This document shows positions 17,228 through 24,520 of a DNA stretch of 64,000 bases, one piece after another (position 1 is the first letter of the stretch; every line of letters starts with the position of its first letter). Below the pieces are notes generated by a model, which was not told where the DNA came from, made no database searches, and saw only the letters and a list, made by a program, of their open reading frames with translations. Origin of the DNA: Bacillota bacterium (GTDB taxonomy: Bacteria; Bacillota; Clostridia; TANB77; CAG-465); NCBI GenBank assembly GCA_023410645.1, contig JAEYPQ010000026.1, positions 1 to 64,000 on the forward strand. Direction: 5' to 3'. Position numbers and translations under genes: made by a program.

Positions 17228-17383
17228 ATGAAGATTTTTAGTAATGAGATTGAAATAAGCGAAGTTACAAAAAATGAAATTAATGAGTATATTGAATTTT
17301 CCAGTTCGGTTAAAAGTAGCATGAAAAATCCAGAATGGTTTGTTAATTTTTTGAAAATATATGATTATTTAACTATCTTATAA
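17228..17383 (+). CDS. Small 51-residue hypothetical protein, possibly a gene remnant
   Basis: An ATG at 17228 with GAGGGA seven bases upstream opens a 51-codon frame (MKIFSNEIEISEVTKNEINE..., ending FLKIYDYLTIL). TATAAT lies about 35 bp upstream. The amphipathic start resembles the N-terminus of a larger protein, so it could be a truncated gene. No recognised family. Confidence 0.5.
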   Translation: MKIFSNEIEISEVTKNEINEYIEFSSSVKSSMKNPEWFVNFLKIYDYLTIL

Positions 17384-17426
17384 AACATATTATTCAAATA
17401 AATAGTAATTTTAAGGAGAAGTAACA

Positions 17427-17936
17427 ATGCAACAATATAAAAATAAACAGGAACTAATTGATGAGATAAATAAGCAAGCAAACTTATTTATAAGTGAATT
17501 TAAAGATATTGAAAACAAAGATTTAATAGTTGATGGTGTTGATAGAACACCGGCGCAAATGATTTCATATCAGTTAGGATGGATGAATTTAATTTTATTT
17601 TGGGAACAAGACGAAAAAAATGGAAACAAAGTCATTACTCCAACACCCGAATACAAATGGAATAATTTGGCGGCTTTATACCAAAATTTTTATAAAACAT
17701 ATGAAAGAAATTCCTTAACTGAATTAGTTAATTTGTTTGTAAAACTCAAAGATAGGGTGGTTGATTTGGTAAATAGTTATACAGATAAAGAATTATTTGA
17801 ACAAGGAACAAGAGATTGGGCATCTTCAACTCCTTCCAATTGGCCAATATGGAAGTGGATTCATATAAACACGGTAGCACCATTTAAGAATTTTAAATCT
17901 AAGATAAGGAAATGGAAAAAAATAAATAATAATTAG
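17427..17936 (+). CDS. ClbS/DfsB-family four-helix bundle protein
   Basis: The 169-residue protein shows the ClbS/DfsB pattern: KNKQELIDEINKQAN at the start, TPAQMISYQLGWMNLILFWE near residue 40-60, TPEYKWNNLAALYQNFY near 72-88, and a Trp-rich end NWPIWKWIHINT. The founding member ClbS protects colibactin producers by hydrolysing the cyclopropane warhead; most homologues are uncharacterised DinB-like proteins. Starts at ATG 17427 behind AAGGAG. It stands alone in a region of small accessory genes, so a self-protection or detoxification role is only a family-based guess. Confidence 0.88.
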   Translation: MQQYKNKQELIDEINKQANLFISEFKDIENKDLIVDGVDRTPAQMISYQLGWMNLILFWEQDEKNGNKVITPTPEYKWNNLAALYQNFYKTYERNSLTELVNLFVKLKDRVVDLVNSYTDKELFEQGTRDWASSTPSNWPIWKWIHINTVAPFKNFKSKIRKWKKINNN

Positions 17937-18071
17937 TAATATAATCTATCAAATGATTATAAAAAACAATAGTATTAACTAAAAAGTTATTTTTCATGAA
18001 TATTAGTTTTTAAATACTACATAGAAAGTTATATAGAGTTTAAGTAAGTACTTTTAAATATATTAGAGTAG

Positions 18072-18140
18072 AATGTAAAAAACCATTTACATTTTAATAA
18101 TCTTATGATAACATATAAATGTAAAGAATGTTTTACATTT
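18072..18140 (+). promoter_or_regulatory. Two inverted repeats (ATGTAAA/TTTACAT), likely operator of the Xre pair
   Basis: AATGTAAA at 18072 faces TTTACATT at 18086, and AAATGTAAA at 18117 faces TTTACATTT at 18132. The second lies just before the ribosome site of the membrane-protein gene. Two copies of one dyad upstream of a gene pair that includes a small Xre regulator suggest autoregulation. Confidence 0.6.
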
Positions 18141-18159
18141 ATATAAGGAGATGAATAAA

Positions 18160-18495
18160 ATGGATGAGATGCAAAAGAATATTAAATTACGTTCTCAGTC
18201 ATATGCCTTTAAAGCAGTATTACTTATGTTGGCTATATGGATAATATATGAATCATATAGTATGTTAGCATATGATAAAAGAATAAATATTCTACCATCG
18301 TTACTTTTACAGTTTACTATATTAGTTCAATATTTTTCAGAATTAATAATGAAAAGAAAAATGATTTTAGGTGATGAAGAATATAAAGAACCTAATAAAG
18401 TATTATGGAGTATAGTATTAATTATAGTTATAAGTCTTATTGTTATTTTGATAGGAAATTATCTAATAATAACAAATCTTTTTAGGAATACTTAA
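18160..18495 (+). CDS. Small integral membrane protein paired with an Xre regulator
   Basis: A 111-residue protein with three to four predicted membrane helices (KAVLLMLAIWIIYESYSML, LLLQFTILVQYFSEL, SIVLIIVISLIVILIG). It starts with a charged helix (MDEMQKNIKLRSQSYAF), a pattern seen in membrane proteins that form two-gene units with small Xre regulators in Firmicutes. ATG 18160 is chosen because AAGGAG ends nine bases upstream; the ATG at 18151 touches it. The Xre gene starts one base after its stop. Function unknown; sensing or immunity roles are speculative. Confidence 0.75.
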   Translation: MDEMQKNIKLRSQSYAFKAVLLMLAIWIIYESYSMLAYDKRINILPSLLLQFTILVQYFSELIMKRKMILGDEEYKEPNKVLWSIVLIIVISLIVILIGNYLIITNLFRNT

Positions 18496-18496
18496 T

Positions 18497-18688
18497 ATGA
18501 AGAATAATATAAAAGAAATTAGAAAAAATATTGGACTTCGTCAAGAAGATATGGCAGAAATACTAAAAGTAAGCAGGCAAACAATTATTGCAATAGAAAA
18601 TGATAAATATAATCCGACGTTAGAGTTAGCCATGAGGATAGCTAAGTTGTTTAATAAAAAAGTAGAAGAGATTTTTTTATTAGAATAA
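18497..18688 (+). CDS. Xre-family helix-turn-helix regulator, 63 residues
   Basis: A single helix-turn-helix domain: IRKNIGLRQEDMAEILKVSRQ, shown here as GLRQEDMAEILKVSRQTI, then ENDKYNPTLELAMRIAKLF and a short tail, KVEEIFLLE. This is the short Xre type that partners with membrane proteins. It is one base downstream of the membrane protein gene, without its own strong ribosome site, so it is translationally coupled. It probably binds the ATGTAAA dyads upstream of the pair. Confidence 0.92.
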   Translation: MKNNIKEIRKNIGLRQEDMAEILKVSRQTIIAIENDKYNPTLELAMRIAKLFNKKVEEIFLLE

Positions 18689-18729
18689 GTATTACTATAA
18701 TTTTTATATTCCATCAACAATAAAAACAA

Positions 18730-18762
18730 AAAAACTTCAAATCCTGAATTTGGAGTTTTTTA
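18730..18762 (+). terminator. Terminator of the Xre pair
   Basis: A 13-bp stem (AAAAACTTCAAAT, loop CCTGA, ATTTGGAGTTTTT with one G-U pair) ending in T residues. Confidence 0.8.
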
Positions 18763-18799
18763 TATATCATTGCTTATTTCTTTGATTGTTATAAACGTA
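18735..18799. repeat. rpsI-3'-end-like intergenic repeat, copy 1 (leftmost)
   Basis: A terminator-like arm is followed by TTATTTCTTTGATTGTTAT and AAACGTA (18772-18799). On the minus strand the core reads TCAAAGAAATAA, similar to the last codons of rpsI (TCAAAGAGATAG). The copy is degenerate. Confidence 0.5.
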
Positions 18800-18940
18800 A
18801 TATTATTAGACTTTATAAAAAATTTAATATTATTTGGATATTAATTAAGAAGTTTTGCAGTATTTAATAATGATAATATTTATTTCCATTTAGATATATG
18901 TTATACTTAAATAAATTTTAAGTCGAAAAGAGGAGATTAA

Positions 18941-19699
18941 GTGTACAAAATAATTTTTTTAGATTTAGATGGTACATTACTATCATCAAATAAAGAAATA
19001 AGTAAATATAATGAAAATATATTGAAAAAAATAAGCTATAGTACTAAAATTGTTTTAGCAAGTGCAAGAGGTTTTTCCACAATAAAGCCATATTTAGAAC
19101 AATTAAATTTACTTAATGACAAAAATTACACAATAGCATTTAATGGAAGTTTAGTATTAGATAATCTAGAAAATAAAATTATTAATGTAATCATTAAAAA
19201 ATCAAATATAATTTTACTCGAAAAAATAGTTAAAGAAAGTCCTGATTTAGAATGGTATTATTATACTTATAATGATAGGATTAATAGAAAAGAAATTGAG
19301 AATATAGATTATTTTGTTAGTAATAACAATATATATAAAGTAGTGTGCATTTCATCAGAATCACAAATAAATAAGTTAAAAAATGAAATAGCAATTCAAT
19401 TAAATCATAATTTTGAAATGACAAGTAGTGAATCTACTAGAATTGAATTTGTTCCGAAGGGAAAGACAAAAGTTGATTCAATAAAAAAACTATTAAGCGT
19501 TTTAAATATTAATTCTGAAGAAGTTATTGCTATTGGAGATGGCGAGAATGATGTAGAAATGATAGAATATGCTGGGTGTGGTATTGCTATGGGTAATTCT
19601 AAAGATAATGTAAAAAAAGTTGCTAATTTAATAACTGATACTAATGATAATGATGGAGTTGGAAAAATTTTAGAAAACTTGTTAGTTAATAACTTGTAA
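18941..19699 (+). CDS. Cof-type HAD-IIB family phosphatase
   Basis: A 252-residue haloacid-dehalogenase hydrolase. Motif 1 is FLDLDGTLL with the nucleophile and acid/base Asp residues at 7 and 9. Motif 2 sits in VLASARGFS, the conserved Lys in KGKTKVDSI (about 181), and motif 3/4 is IGDGENDVEMI (about 200). A type IIB cap lies between about 85 and 175. Members dephosphorylate sugar phosphates, flavin or pyridoxal phosphates; the substrate cannot be told. GTG 18941 is the start, with AAGAGGAGA ending five bases before it. It stands alone. Confidence 0.92.
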   Translation: MYKIIFLDLDGTLLSSNKEISKYNENILKKISYSTKIVLASARGFSTIKPYLEQLNLLNDKNYTIAFNGSLVLDNLENKIINVIIKKSNIILLEKIVKESPDLEWYYYTYNDRINRKEIENIDYFVSNNNIYKVVCISSESQINKLKNEIAIQLNHNFEMTSSESTRIEFVPKGKTKVDSIKKLLSVLNINSEEVIAIGDGENDVEMIEYAGCGIAMGNSKDNVKKVANLITDTNDNDGVGKILENLLVNNL

Positions 19700-19727
19700 A
19701 TATGATTTAAACAGAACCATTAAAATA

Positions 19728-19800
19728 AAGAGCATCTGAATCATTAAAATTATGACAATTTAATATATTATTTTTATTTCTTTAATTGTTATAAATGTAG
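19728..19800. repeat. rpsI-3'-end-like intergenic repeat, copy 2
   Basis: Core TTTATTTCTTTAATTGTTAT then AAATGTAG at 19773-19800, nearly the same as copy 1, following the HAD gene. Confidence 0.5.
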
Positions 19801-19966
19801 TTTTTAAAATAGATATACGAAATTTTTAATATAAATACATATTACATATAGAATTGTATAGGTTATTTATACTAAATTTTTTAAATAAAGAATATGTACT
19901 TAGAGTTATCTAATAGTATGTTATATTTAGTTAAACAAATAATAATTTATGAAAGGGTGATATTAA

Positions 19967-20320
19967 ATGAAAGATAATAAAATTTTTAAAACTAGTTTTG
20001 CTAGTGTTTATCCATACTATGTTCAGAAAGCAGAGAAAAAAAACAGAACTAAGGAAGAAGTAAATCAGATTATTTGTTGGTTAACTGGATATAATGACAT
20101 TGAGTTATATAAACAAATAGAGAATAATGTTGATTTTGAAACCTTTTTTAATCAGGCACCTAGAATAAATCCAAATACTTCTTTTATCACAGGTGCTATT
20201 TGTGGAATTCGTGTAGAAGAAATTGAAGATCCTTTAATGCAAAAGATTCGTTATTTAGATAAATTAATTGATGAATTAGCAAAAGGAAAATCAATGGATA
20301 AAATTTTAAGGAGTAAGTAA
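19967..20320 (+). CDS. DUF2200 family protein
   Basis: A 117-residue protein with the DUF2200 pattern: the start VYPYYVQKAEKKNRTKEEV, then ICWLTGY, APRINPNTSFITGAICGIRVE and PLMQKIRYLDKLIDELAKG. The family is widespread as single genes and has no known function; it is predicted to be cytosolic. ATG 19967 has AAAGGGTGA upstream. It is a single-gene unit within the accessory region. Confidence 0.9.
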   Translation: MKDNKIFKTSFASVYPYYVQKAEKKNRTKEEVNQIICWLTGYNDIELYKQIENNVDFETFFNQAPRINPNTSFITGAICGIRVEEIEDPLMQKIRYLDKLIDELAKGKSMDKILRSK

Positions 20321-20349
20321 ATTAGAATTTGTATATTAATCAGAATATA

Positions 20350-20431
20350 AAAAAAGCTAATTATCAAAATCAAATAGTTTGGGGCTTTTTTTACAACATT
20401 TTCATTTATATTTTTGCCAGTCACAATGTAG
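20350..20431. repeat. rpsI-3'-end-like intergenic repeat, copy 3
   Basis: Begins with AAAAAAGCTAATTA, also found at 24452-24466 next to the true rpsI terminator. It continues with TTGGGGCTTTTTTT, and CATTTATATTTTTGCC then CACAATGTAG. It follows the DUF2200 gene and probably doubles as its terminator. Confidence 0.5.
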
Positions 20432-20620
20432 TTTTTTCAGTTGTTATATTAAATGTTGTATATTACGTATAAAAATTTATGGATTTTATATATTTAACAA
20501 ATCTTATTATTTATATATGTCAATATATATGTTATAATTTAATAAATAGTTTTATAAAATTTATTTTTATAGAATAAGGTTTAAGTTTGATAATGAAATT
20601 TAATGGAAGGATAATAATTA

Positions 20621-21085
20621 ATGGATTTAAAGAATATTAAAAAGGGCGAAAAAATTATTTTTGAACTTGGAGAAAAAAGTATAGAATCAACATATTTTGG
20701 AAGATTTGATTTTTTATATTGTTTTGATACAAAATTTAAGATGCTACCTAAGGTTACAACAATTGATAAATCATCAATTGTTATAATGAATCTAGAACTT
20801 CTAAATAAATATGATTTTTCAGTAGATGAAGTTAATGCAATATTATATCATGAAGTTGGTCATATTATAAGTGTAAATCAAGGTAAATTGGAAGGTATGG
20901 ACTTGGAACTTGATGCAGATGAATATGCTGTTTTAAAATCTAGCCAAAAAAATGTAATTTCTTCACTTGAAAAAACTAAAAATGTAATAGTAAATGAATC
21001 AACAAATGAAAAGGTTAAAAATGATGGTTTAGAAGCCTTAAAAAAAAGAATAGAAAATATTAAAATAAAGGATAAATTTATTTAA
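20621..21085 (+). CDS. Small HExxH metallopeptidase-like protein (mini-gluzincin)
   Basis: A 154-residue cytosolic-looking protein with a zinc-protease core: NAILYHEVGHIIS (His77, Glu78, His81) followed 15 residues later by ELDADEYA, giving Glu96 and Asp100 in the ExxxD pattern of M48-like gluzincins. It lacks the membrane helices of HtpX. The C-terminal 50 residues are Lys-rich helix. I know no named family for it; similar 'minigluzincins' occur as single genes. The start is ATG 20621 after GGAAGGATA. The substrate is unknown. Confidence 0.75.
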   Translation: MDLKNIKKGEKIIFELGEKSIESTYFGRFDFLYCFDTKFKMLPKVTTIDKSSIVIMNLELLNKYDFSVDEVNAILYHEVGHIISVNQGKLEGMDLELDADEYAVLKSSQKNVISSLEKTKNVIVNESTNEKVKNDGLEALKKRIENIKIKDKFI

Positions 21086-21119
21086 ATAATATATTAAAAC
21101 TAAAAAAATAAAAATAAAA

Positions 21120-21180
21120 GAATCCGCAGATAATTGAATTTGTGGCTTTTGAATATGTTTTTTAAGCTTTATCTATTTAT
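21120..21180. repeat. rpsI-3'-end-like intergenic repeat, copy 4
   Basis: TTGTGGCTTTTGAATATG matches TTGAGGCTTTTGAACATA of the rpsI terminator, followed by TTTATCTATTTAT in the core position. A second shared block, TTATGGATTTTTTTTGTAT with ATTACTTG, follows at 21222-21247. Confidence 0.55.
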
Positions 21181-21276
21181 TAATCAGAAAGTAACTAAAA
21201 ATAGCATATTTAAAATATGTGTTATGGATTTTTTTTGTATATTACTTGATCGTTTTATTATAGTAATTTAAAATAA

Positions 21277-21640
21277 TTATTTCATAATAAAAGATGATAA
21301 GTTATTTATTAAATCTTCTTTATTTTCATATTCAATAAAATTATTTGCTATAAATTTCAAAGATGAGCCGAATTTTTGATTTTTTCTATAAATACAAAGT
21401 ATTTTTACATTTATGTAATTAGCCCTTCCTAATTCTATTCCTTGTCCAGTAGATGGACAAAAAACTTCAGCAATAATCAAATCAGAAATCTTTATAATTT
21501 TTTTGGTATTTATATTTTTATTTTCTTCATTATGTGGAAAGAATATAGTATTCTCTTTTAAAATATATGAATTTTTTTAAAGGTTTGTACAATTCCTTAA
21601 TAAAATCAAAATCTCTTGAGTGCATTATACAAATATTCAT
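21277..21640 (-). pseudogene. Nucleoside 2-deoxyribosyltransferase-like protein, frameshifted
   Basis: ATG at 21640 with GGAGG seven bases upstream opens MNICIMHSRDFDFIKELYKPLKK..., which stops after 36 codons. From the T7 run (A7 on the coding strand, 21572-21578) the downstream frame continues NSYILKENTIFFPH...KISDLIIAEVFCPSTGQGIELGRA to the stop at 21277. Joined, they give a protein of about 120 residues of nucleoside-deoxyribosyltransferase-like type, with ISDLIIAEV and GxGxELGRA as the expected substrate-loop motif. One A fewer restores the frame. It may be a true pseudogene, slippage at the A7 run, or a sequencing error. Confidence 0.65.
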
Positions 21641-21812
21641 AATAATACCTCCAATTAAAATAATTAATAAGATTATATACTATAATTATAAAAAAGTAAA
21701 TAATTAAATGTCTTCACATATTACCCGCATATTATTACGTAAAGCATTTTATATCTTCTAATTACTATTATTTTTAAAAATATATGGTATAATCATATTA
21801 GGTGATAAGTTT

Positions 21813-22439
21813 ATGGATGAGAAAATTAAGAAATTTAATATTTATATTGAAAAGCTATGTGATGATATTTTATATATAAGATCTACTTTTGAATTATATA
21901 TTAATATTTATAATAAAAAGAAATTATATAATAAGGAAATGAATATTGCTCCTGCATTTTTTCAAACAATTATACCTGCATTGCTTGAGAGTTCAATAAT
22001 GTCCTTAGCAAGATTATATAAAGGCAGTAACAATGAAGTAACTATAACTAGTTTTCTAAATTTTCTGGAACAAAATAAATGTATTTTTTATAACACTGAT
22101 GGCTCAAAAAGGAATTTAAAAAGTACAAATAATATAGAAGAAGTAATAAAAAAAGATAAGGAAATTGTTGAATCAAATAAGTCAAAAATAGATAAATTGT
22201 CTTATGTAAGAGATAAGAAATTTGCACATAATGACAAAAAATATTATTTTAAAGATATAGACGTTTTTAAACAAACGAATCTTACTATTAAAGAAATAAG
22301 AGAATTAATTGATATGTCAGAAGAATTTATTAATCATTTCTCAGTAGAATTTAATGGTTGCTACAACATATTAGAACCTGAAAATATATTTGATATAGAC
22401 AATATATTCGAGATCTTAAGTGAATATTCAATAGATTAA
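21813..22439 (+). CDS. HEPN/AbiU2-like protein
   Basis: A 208-residue alpha-helical protein. The sequence RDKKFAHND at 133-141 gives the R-x5-H arrangement (Arg133, His139) of HEPN nucleases, within a layout like the AbiU2 family: a long N-terminal helix pair, ALLESSIMSLARLYKG near 68, and ELIDMSEEFINHF near the end. HEPN proteins of this type are often RNases in phage defence or toxin systems. No nucleotidyltransferase or antitoxin partner is adjacent. Starts at ATG 21813 after GGTGAT. Confidence 0.65.
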   Translation: MDEKIKKFNIYIEKLCDDILYIRSTFELYINIYNKKKLYNKEMNIAPAFFQTIIPALLESSIMSLARLYKGSNNEVTITSFLNFLEQNKCIFYNTDGSKRNLKSTNNIEEVIKKDKEIVESNKSKIDKLSYVRDKKFAHNDKKYYFKDIDVFKQTNLTIKEIRELIDMSEEFINHFSVEFNGCYNILEPENIFDIDNIFEILSEYSID

Positions 22440-23018
22440 TTAAATTTCGAAATCATGTAATATAAAATAAGATACAAATTAATATATTTAACAAAAAATT
22501 TACTCAGAAAAATATAAAAATTGGAAAAGGTTTAGAAAAATAAATAAGTTTATAAATAATATAAGAACCAAAATTTTGTATTTGCATATTACCTAGATAT
22601 TACGACTTGAAAATTAAGGTATGCTTATCAATAAAATGCAGTGATATCAATACTCTAAGAACCATTTAAATAATATCAAAATATATAAAGAAAAAAACTA
22701 AAAGTGTTGATACGTCTAATTTTTTTGATATTACTATAAAAAGGTTGATTATCACTTTGATAGTTACAAATGTATGGTTTGTAGTAGTTATATGGATTTT
22801 TGCATATTACTTGTATATTAAGTAGAGAGTTTTATAGCTTCTATATTGTTAATTGAATATTAAAAAATGTATGTTATAATTGAATTATGTAAAAACAAGT
22901 AAAATTATTTAAACAAGACAACTATTAATGAATATTATTAAAATTTTCAAAAATGTTGAGCAAATTATTAAATTATGGTATACTAATAAAGTACTATCAC
23001 ACCTTAGGAGATAAATCA
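22440..23018. other. Long intergenic stretch with decayed repeats
   Basis: There is no convincing gene. It holds a repeat copy at 22690-22775 and two versions of a second shared block: TTTGCATATTAC near 22580 and TATGGATTTTTGCATATTAC at 22791. This looks like decayed insertion or duplication material. A promoter-like TATAAT precedes the small ORFs after 23000. Confidence 0.5.
22690..22775. repeat. rpsI-3'-end-like intergenic repeat, copy 5
   Basis: Core ATTATCACTTTGATAGTTAC then AAATGTA (22747-22774), matching copies 1 and 2 at most positions, after an AT-rich arm beginning AAAAAAACTAAAAG. Confidence 0.5.
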
Positions 23019-23051
23019 ATGGACAAGGATTTATTCCTAGGAGGGTGGTGA
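23019..23051 (+). CDS. Ten-codon leader ORF before the small basic protein gene
   Basis: ATG 23019 with TAGGAG nine to fourteen bases upstream encodes MDKDLFLGGW and ends at TGA 23049. Its last codons are formed by the GGAGGGTGG ribosome site of the next gene, whose ATG is 4 bases after the stop. This suggests translational coupling, but expression of so short an ORF is unproven. Confidence 0.4.
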   Translation: MDKDLFLGGW

Positions 23052-23055
23052 TACT

Positions 23056-23184
23056 ATGGCTTGTAAAACAACTTCAAAAAAAGTTGCAAGTAAAGCTTCA
23101 AAAGTCCTAAGAGATGGAAGAACGTCTAAGACTAATAAGTCTGTGGCAGCTTCTGCATTATCTCAAAGACAGAAGCACAAGTAA
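23056..23184 (+). CDS. Small basic Lys/Ser-rich protein, 42 residues
   Basis: A short ORF reading MACKTTSKKVASKASKVLRD then GRTSKTNKSVAASALSQRQK and HK. Composition is strongly basic and rich in Ser, Lys and Ala. From memory, similar 40-60-residue proteins with KVASKAS and KSVAxSALSQ occur in many bacteria without a known function, often in accessory regions. The start has a strong GGAGGGTGG site. Codon use is distinctly less AT-rich than the neighbours. It is followed directly by a perfect terminator. Confidence 0.7.
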   Translation: MACKTTSKKVASKASKVLRDGRTSKTNKSVAASALSQRQKHK

Positions 23185-23216
23185 AGAGAAGTCTACAATA
23201 TTGTAGACTTCTCTTA
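23185..23216. terminator. Bidirectional terminator after small basic protein gene
   Basis: A perfect 14-bp stem (AGAGAAGTCTACAA and complement) starts right after the stop codon on plus. It overlaps the stop codon of the minus-strand 58-residue ORF. Confidence 0.85.
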
Positions 23217-23390
23217 CTCTATGCTTGAAGTTGTATCTGGAGGAGTATTACCATTAGATGTTCCACTTGGCTTGTATGATTTACTAGTTTTGATACTGTG
23301 TTCACAACCACTAGTATTAGAATTAAAACTTTTATGTACTACCTTTCCACTTTGCTTATGGTTAGAGTTGTTATTTTGCTGATTTTTCAT
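23214..23390 (-). CDS. 58-residue Ser/Asn-rich hypothetical protein
   Basis: ATG at 23390 with AGGAG six bases upstream (inside the end of the upstream gene) opens MKNQQNNNSNHKQSGKVVHK and continues with a polar, Ser/Thr/Asn-rich sequence ending PPDTTSSIE. It overlaps the DUF6338 gene by 20 bp, so it is probably translationally coupled to it. No family is recognised; low complexity suggests a disordered peptide. Confidence 0.6.
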   Translation of the reverse strand: MKNQQNNNSNHKQSGKVVHKSFNSNTSGCEHSIKTSKSYKPSGTSNGNTPPDTTSSIE

Positions 23391-24009
23391 TTAAAATCTC
23401 CTTTCTATCTTTAAAAAATTCTATACACTTAATTTCATCTTGTTTTATGTAAATACCAGCTGTATTATGGACCCTTTCCCATTTATTATTCTCTTTAATT
23501 ATATAAACCTCATTTATGTAAATATCTCTTTCTGAATAAATTGAAGATGCACATGAGGTGCTACCCATAAAACCGGCTACAGTCTTATTATCTTTAAATG
23601 TTACTATTACCCATTCACTCTCCATATTACTAAATTTAAAATCCCAAGCAGATGGATCTGATTCTATAAATCGAATTTTTAATTTTTCAAAAAGCTTTTC
23701 TAATAAATTAATTTTATTAAAATATATTATAATTAAAGCTATGCAAAGAGGAGTTAAAAACATATACAATATAAAAGTTATAAATATTAGAATATAATGC
23801 TCTTCAATATTTTGATTATTTGAAAGAAATTTATAAATTGGAATTACCCAAACTAATGAATTAATAGTACTATATACAATAAAATTCAATAATTCTAAAT
23901 TATAATCTTTTTCTTTTTTGGGTATTACTCTATTTATTATCATAGTAATAATTAGTCCTGGAAATATAAATATAAAAAGATATAAAATAGAATTTAATAA
24001 TTCATTCAT
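23371..24009 (-). CDS. DUF6338-family membrane protein
   Basis: A 212-residue protein with N-terminal membrane helices (LLNSILYLFIFIFPGLIITM, and two more between about 45 and 110) and a soluble C-terminal domain with the family signature: PSAWDFKFS, VIVTFKDNKTVAGFMG, ASSIYSERDIYINEVY. Function is unknown. ATG 24009 is chosen over the upstream in-frame start because AGGAG lies eight bases before it. A 58-residue ORF overlaps its end. Often found near defence or phage regions, but no partner is visible here. Confidence 0.82.
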   Translation of the reverse strand: MNELLNSILYLFIFIFPGLIITMIINRVIPKKEKDYNLELLNFIVYSTINSLVWVIPIYKFLSNNQNIEEHYILIFITFILYMFLTPLCIALIIIYFNKINLLEKLFEKLKIRFIESDPSAWDFKFSNMESEWVIVTFKDNKTVAGFMGSTSCASSIYSERDIYINEVYIIKENNKWERVHNTAGIYIKQDEIKCIEFFKDRKEILNEKSAK

Positions 24010-24039
24010 AATTTCATCTCCTAATCGTGATTCTACCAT

Positions 24040-24471
24040 AAATTTACAATAAAATCAATAATATTCATAAATCAATAATTAAAAATGTGATTCTCTTATT
24101 ATCATTCAAACTAGAAAATCTATAAATATTATGCATAAACATATATTAATTGATATAACTACATTGTATCAAATATTGCTATTTTAAATTAAATTTTACA
24201 TTAGAAGATATAAAATGGATAATAGATAATCATAAATAATATTTAGTGAGTAATATAAAATCGACTATCAAAATAAGAAGGCTCCAGACCCTTGAAATTG
24301 GGGGTTTTTGAAAATATTTTGTTTATCTCTTTGTTATTTAGCAAATACTTATAAAGAGCAGGTTTGAGAATGCTTTGTCTATTACATATATAAAATTATT
24401 ATAAAAATGAAAATGGTAAATCTAGTATTCTGTAGATAAATATAATTTTTAAAAAAAGCTAATTAGCCTAT
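24040..24471. other. Intergenic stretch between DUF6338 gene and rpsI
   Basis: No gene is seen. The only structure is the rpsI-like repeat at 24281-24333 and an AAAAAAAGCTAATTA block at 24452 that also occurs in copy 3. Confidence 0.5.
24281..24333. repeat. rpsI-3'-end-like repeat, copy 6 (best match)
   Basis: GGCTCCAGACCC, TTGGGGGTTTTTGAAAATAT and TTTATCTCTTTG line up one after another with GCCCCAAAACATTG, TTGAGGCTTTTGAACATAT and TCTATCTCTTTG at the true rpsI end 200 bp away. On the minus strand the core ends AAGAGATAA, an Arg-stop like that of rpsI. Confidence 0.7.
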
Positions 24472-24507
24472 AAAAAAAGCCCCAAAACATTGTGGTTGAG
24501 GCTTTTG
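24472..24507 (-). terminator. rplM-rpsI operon terminator
   Basis: On the minus strand CAAAAGCCTCAA pairs with TTTTGGGGCTTTTTTT and ends in a T-run. Confidence 0.75.
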
Positions 24508-24520
24508 AACATATTTCTGT

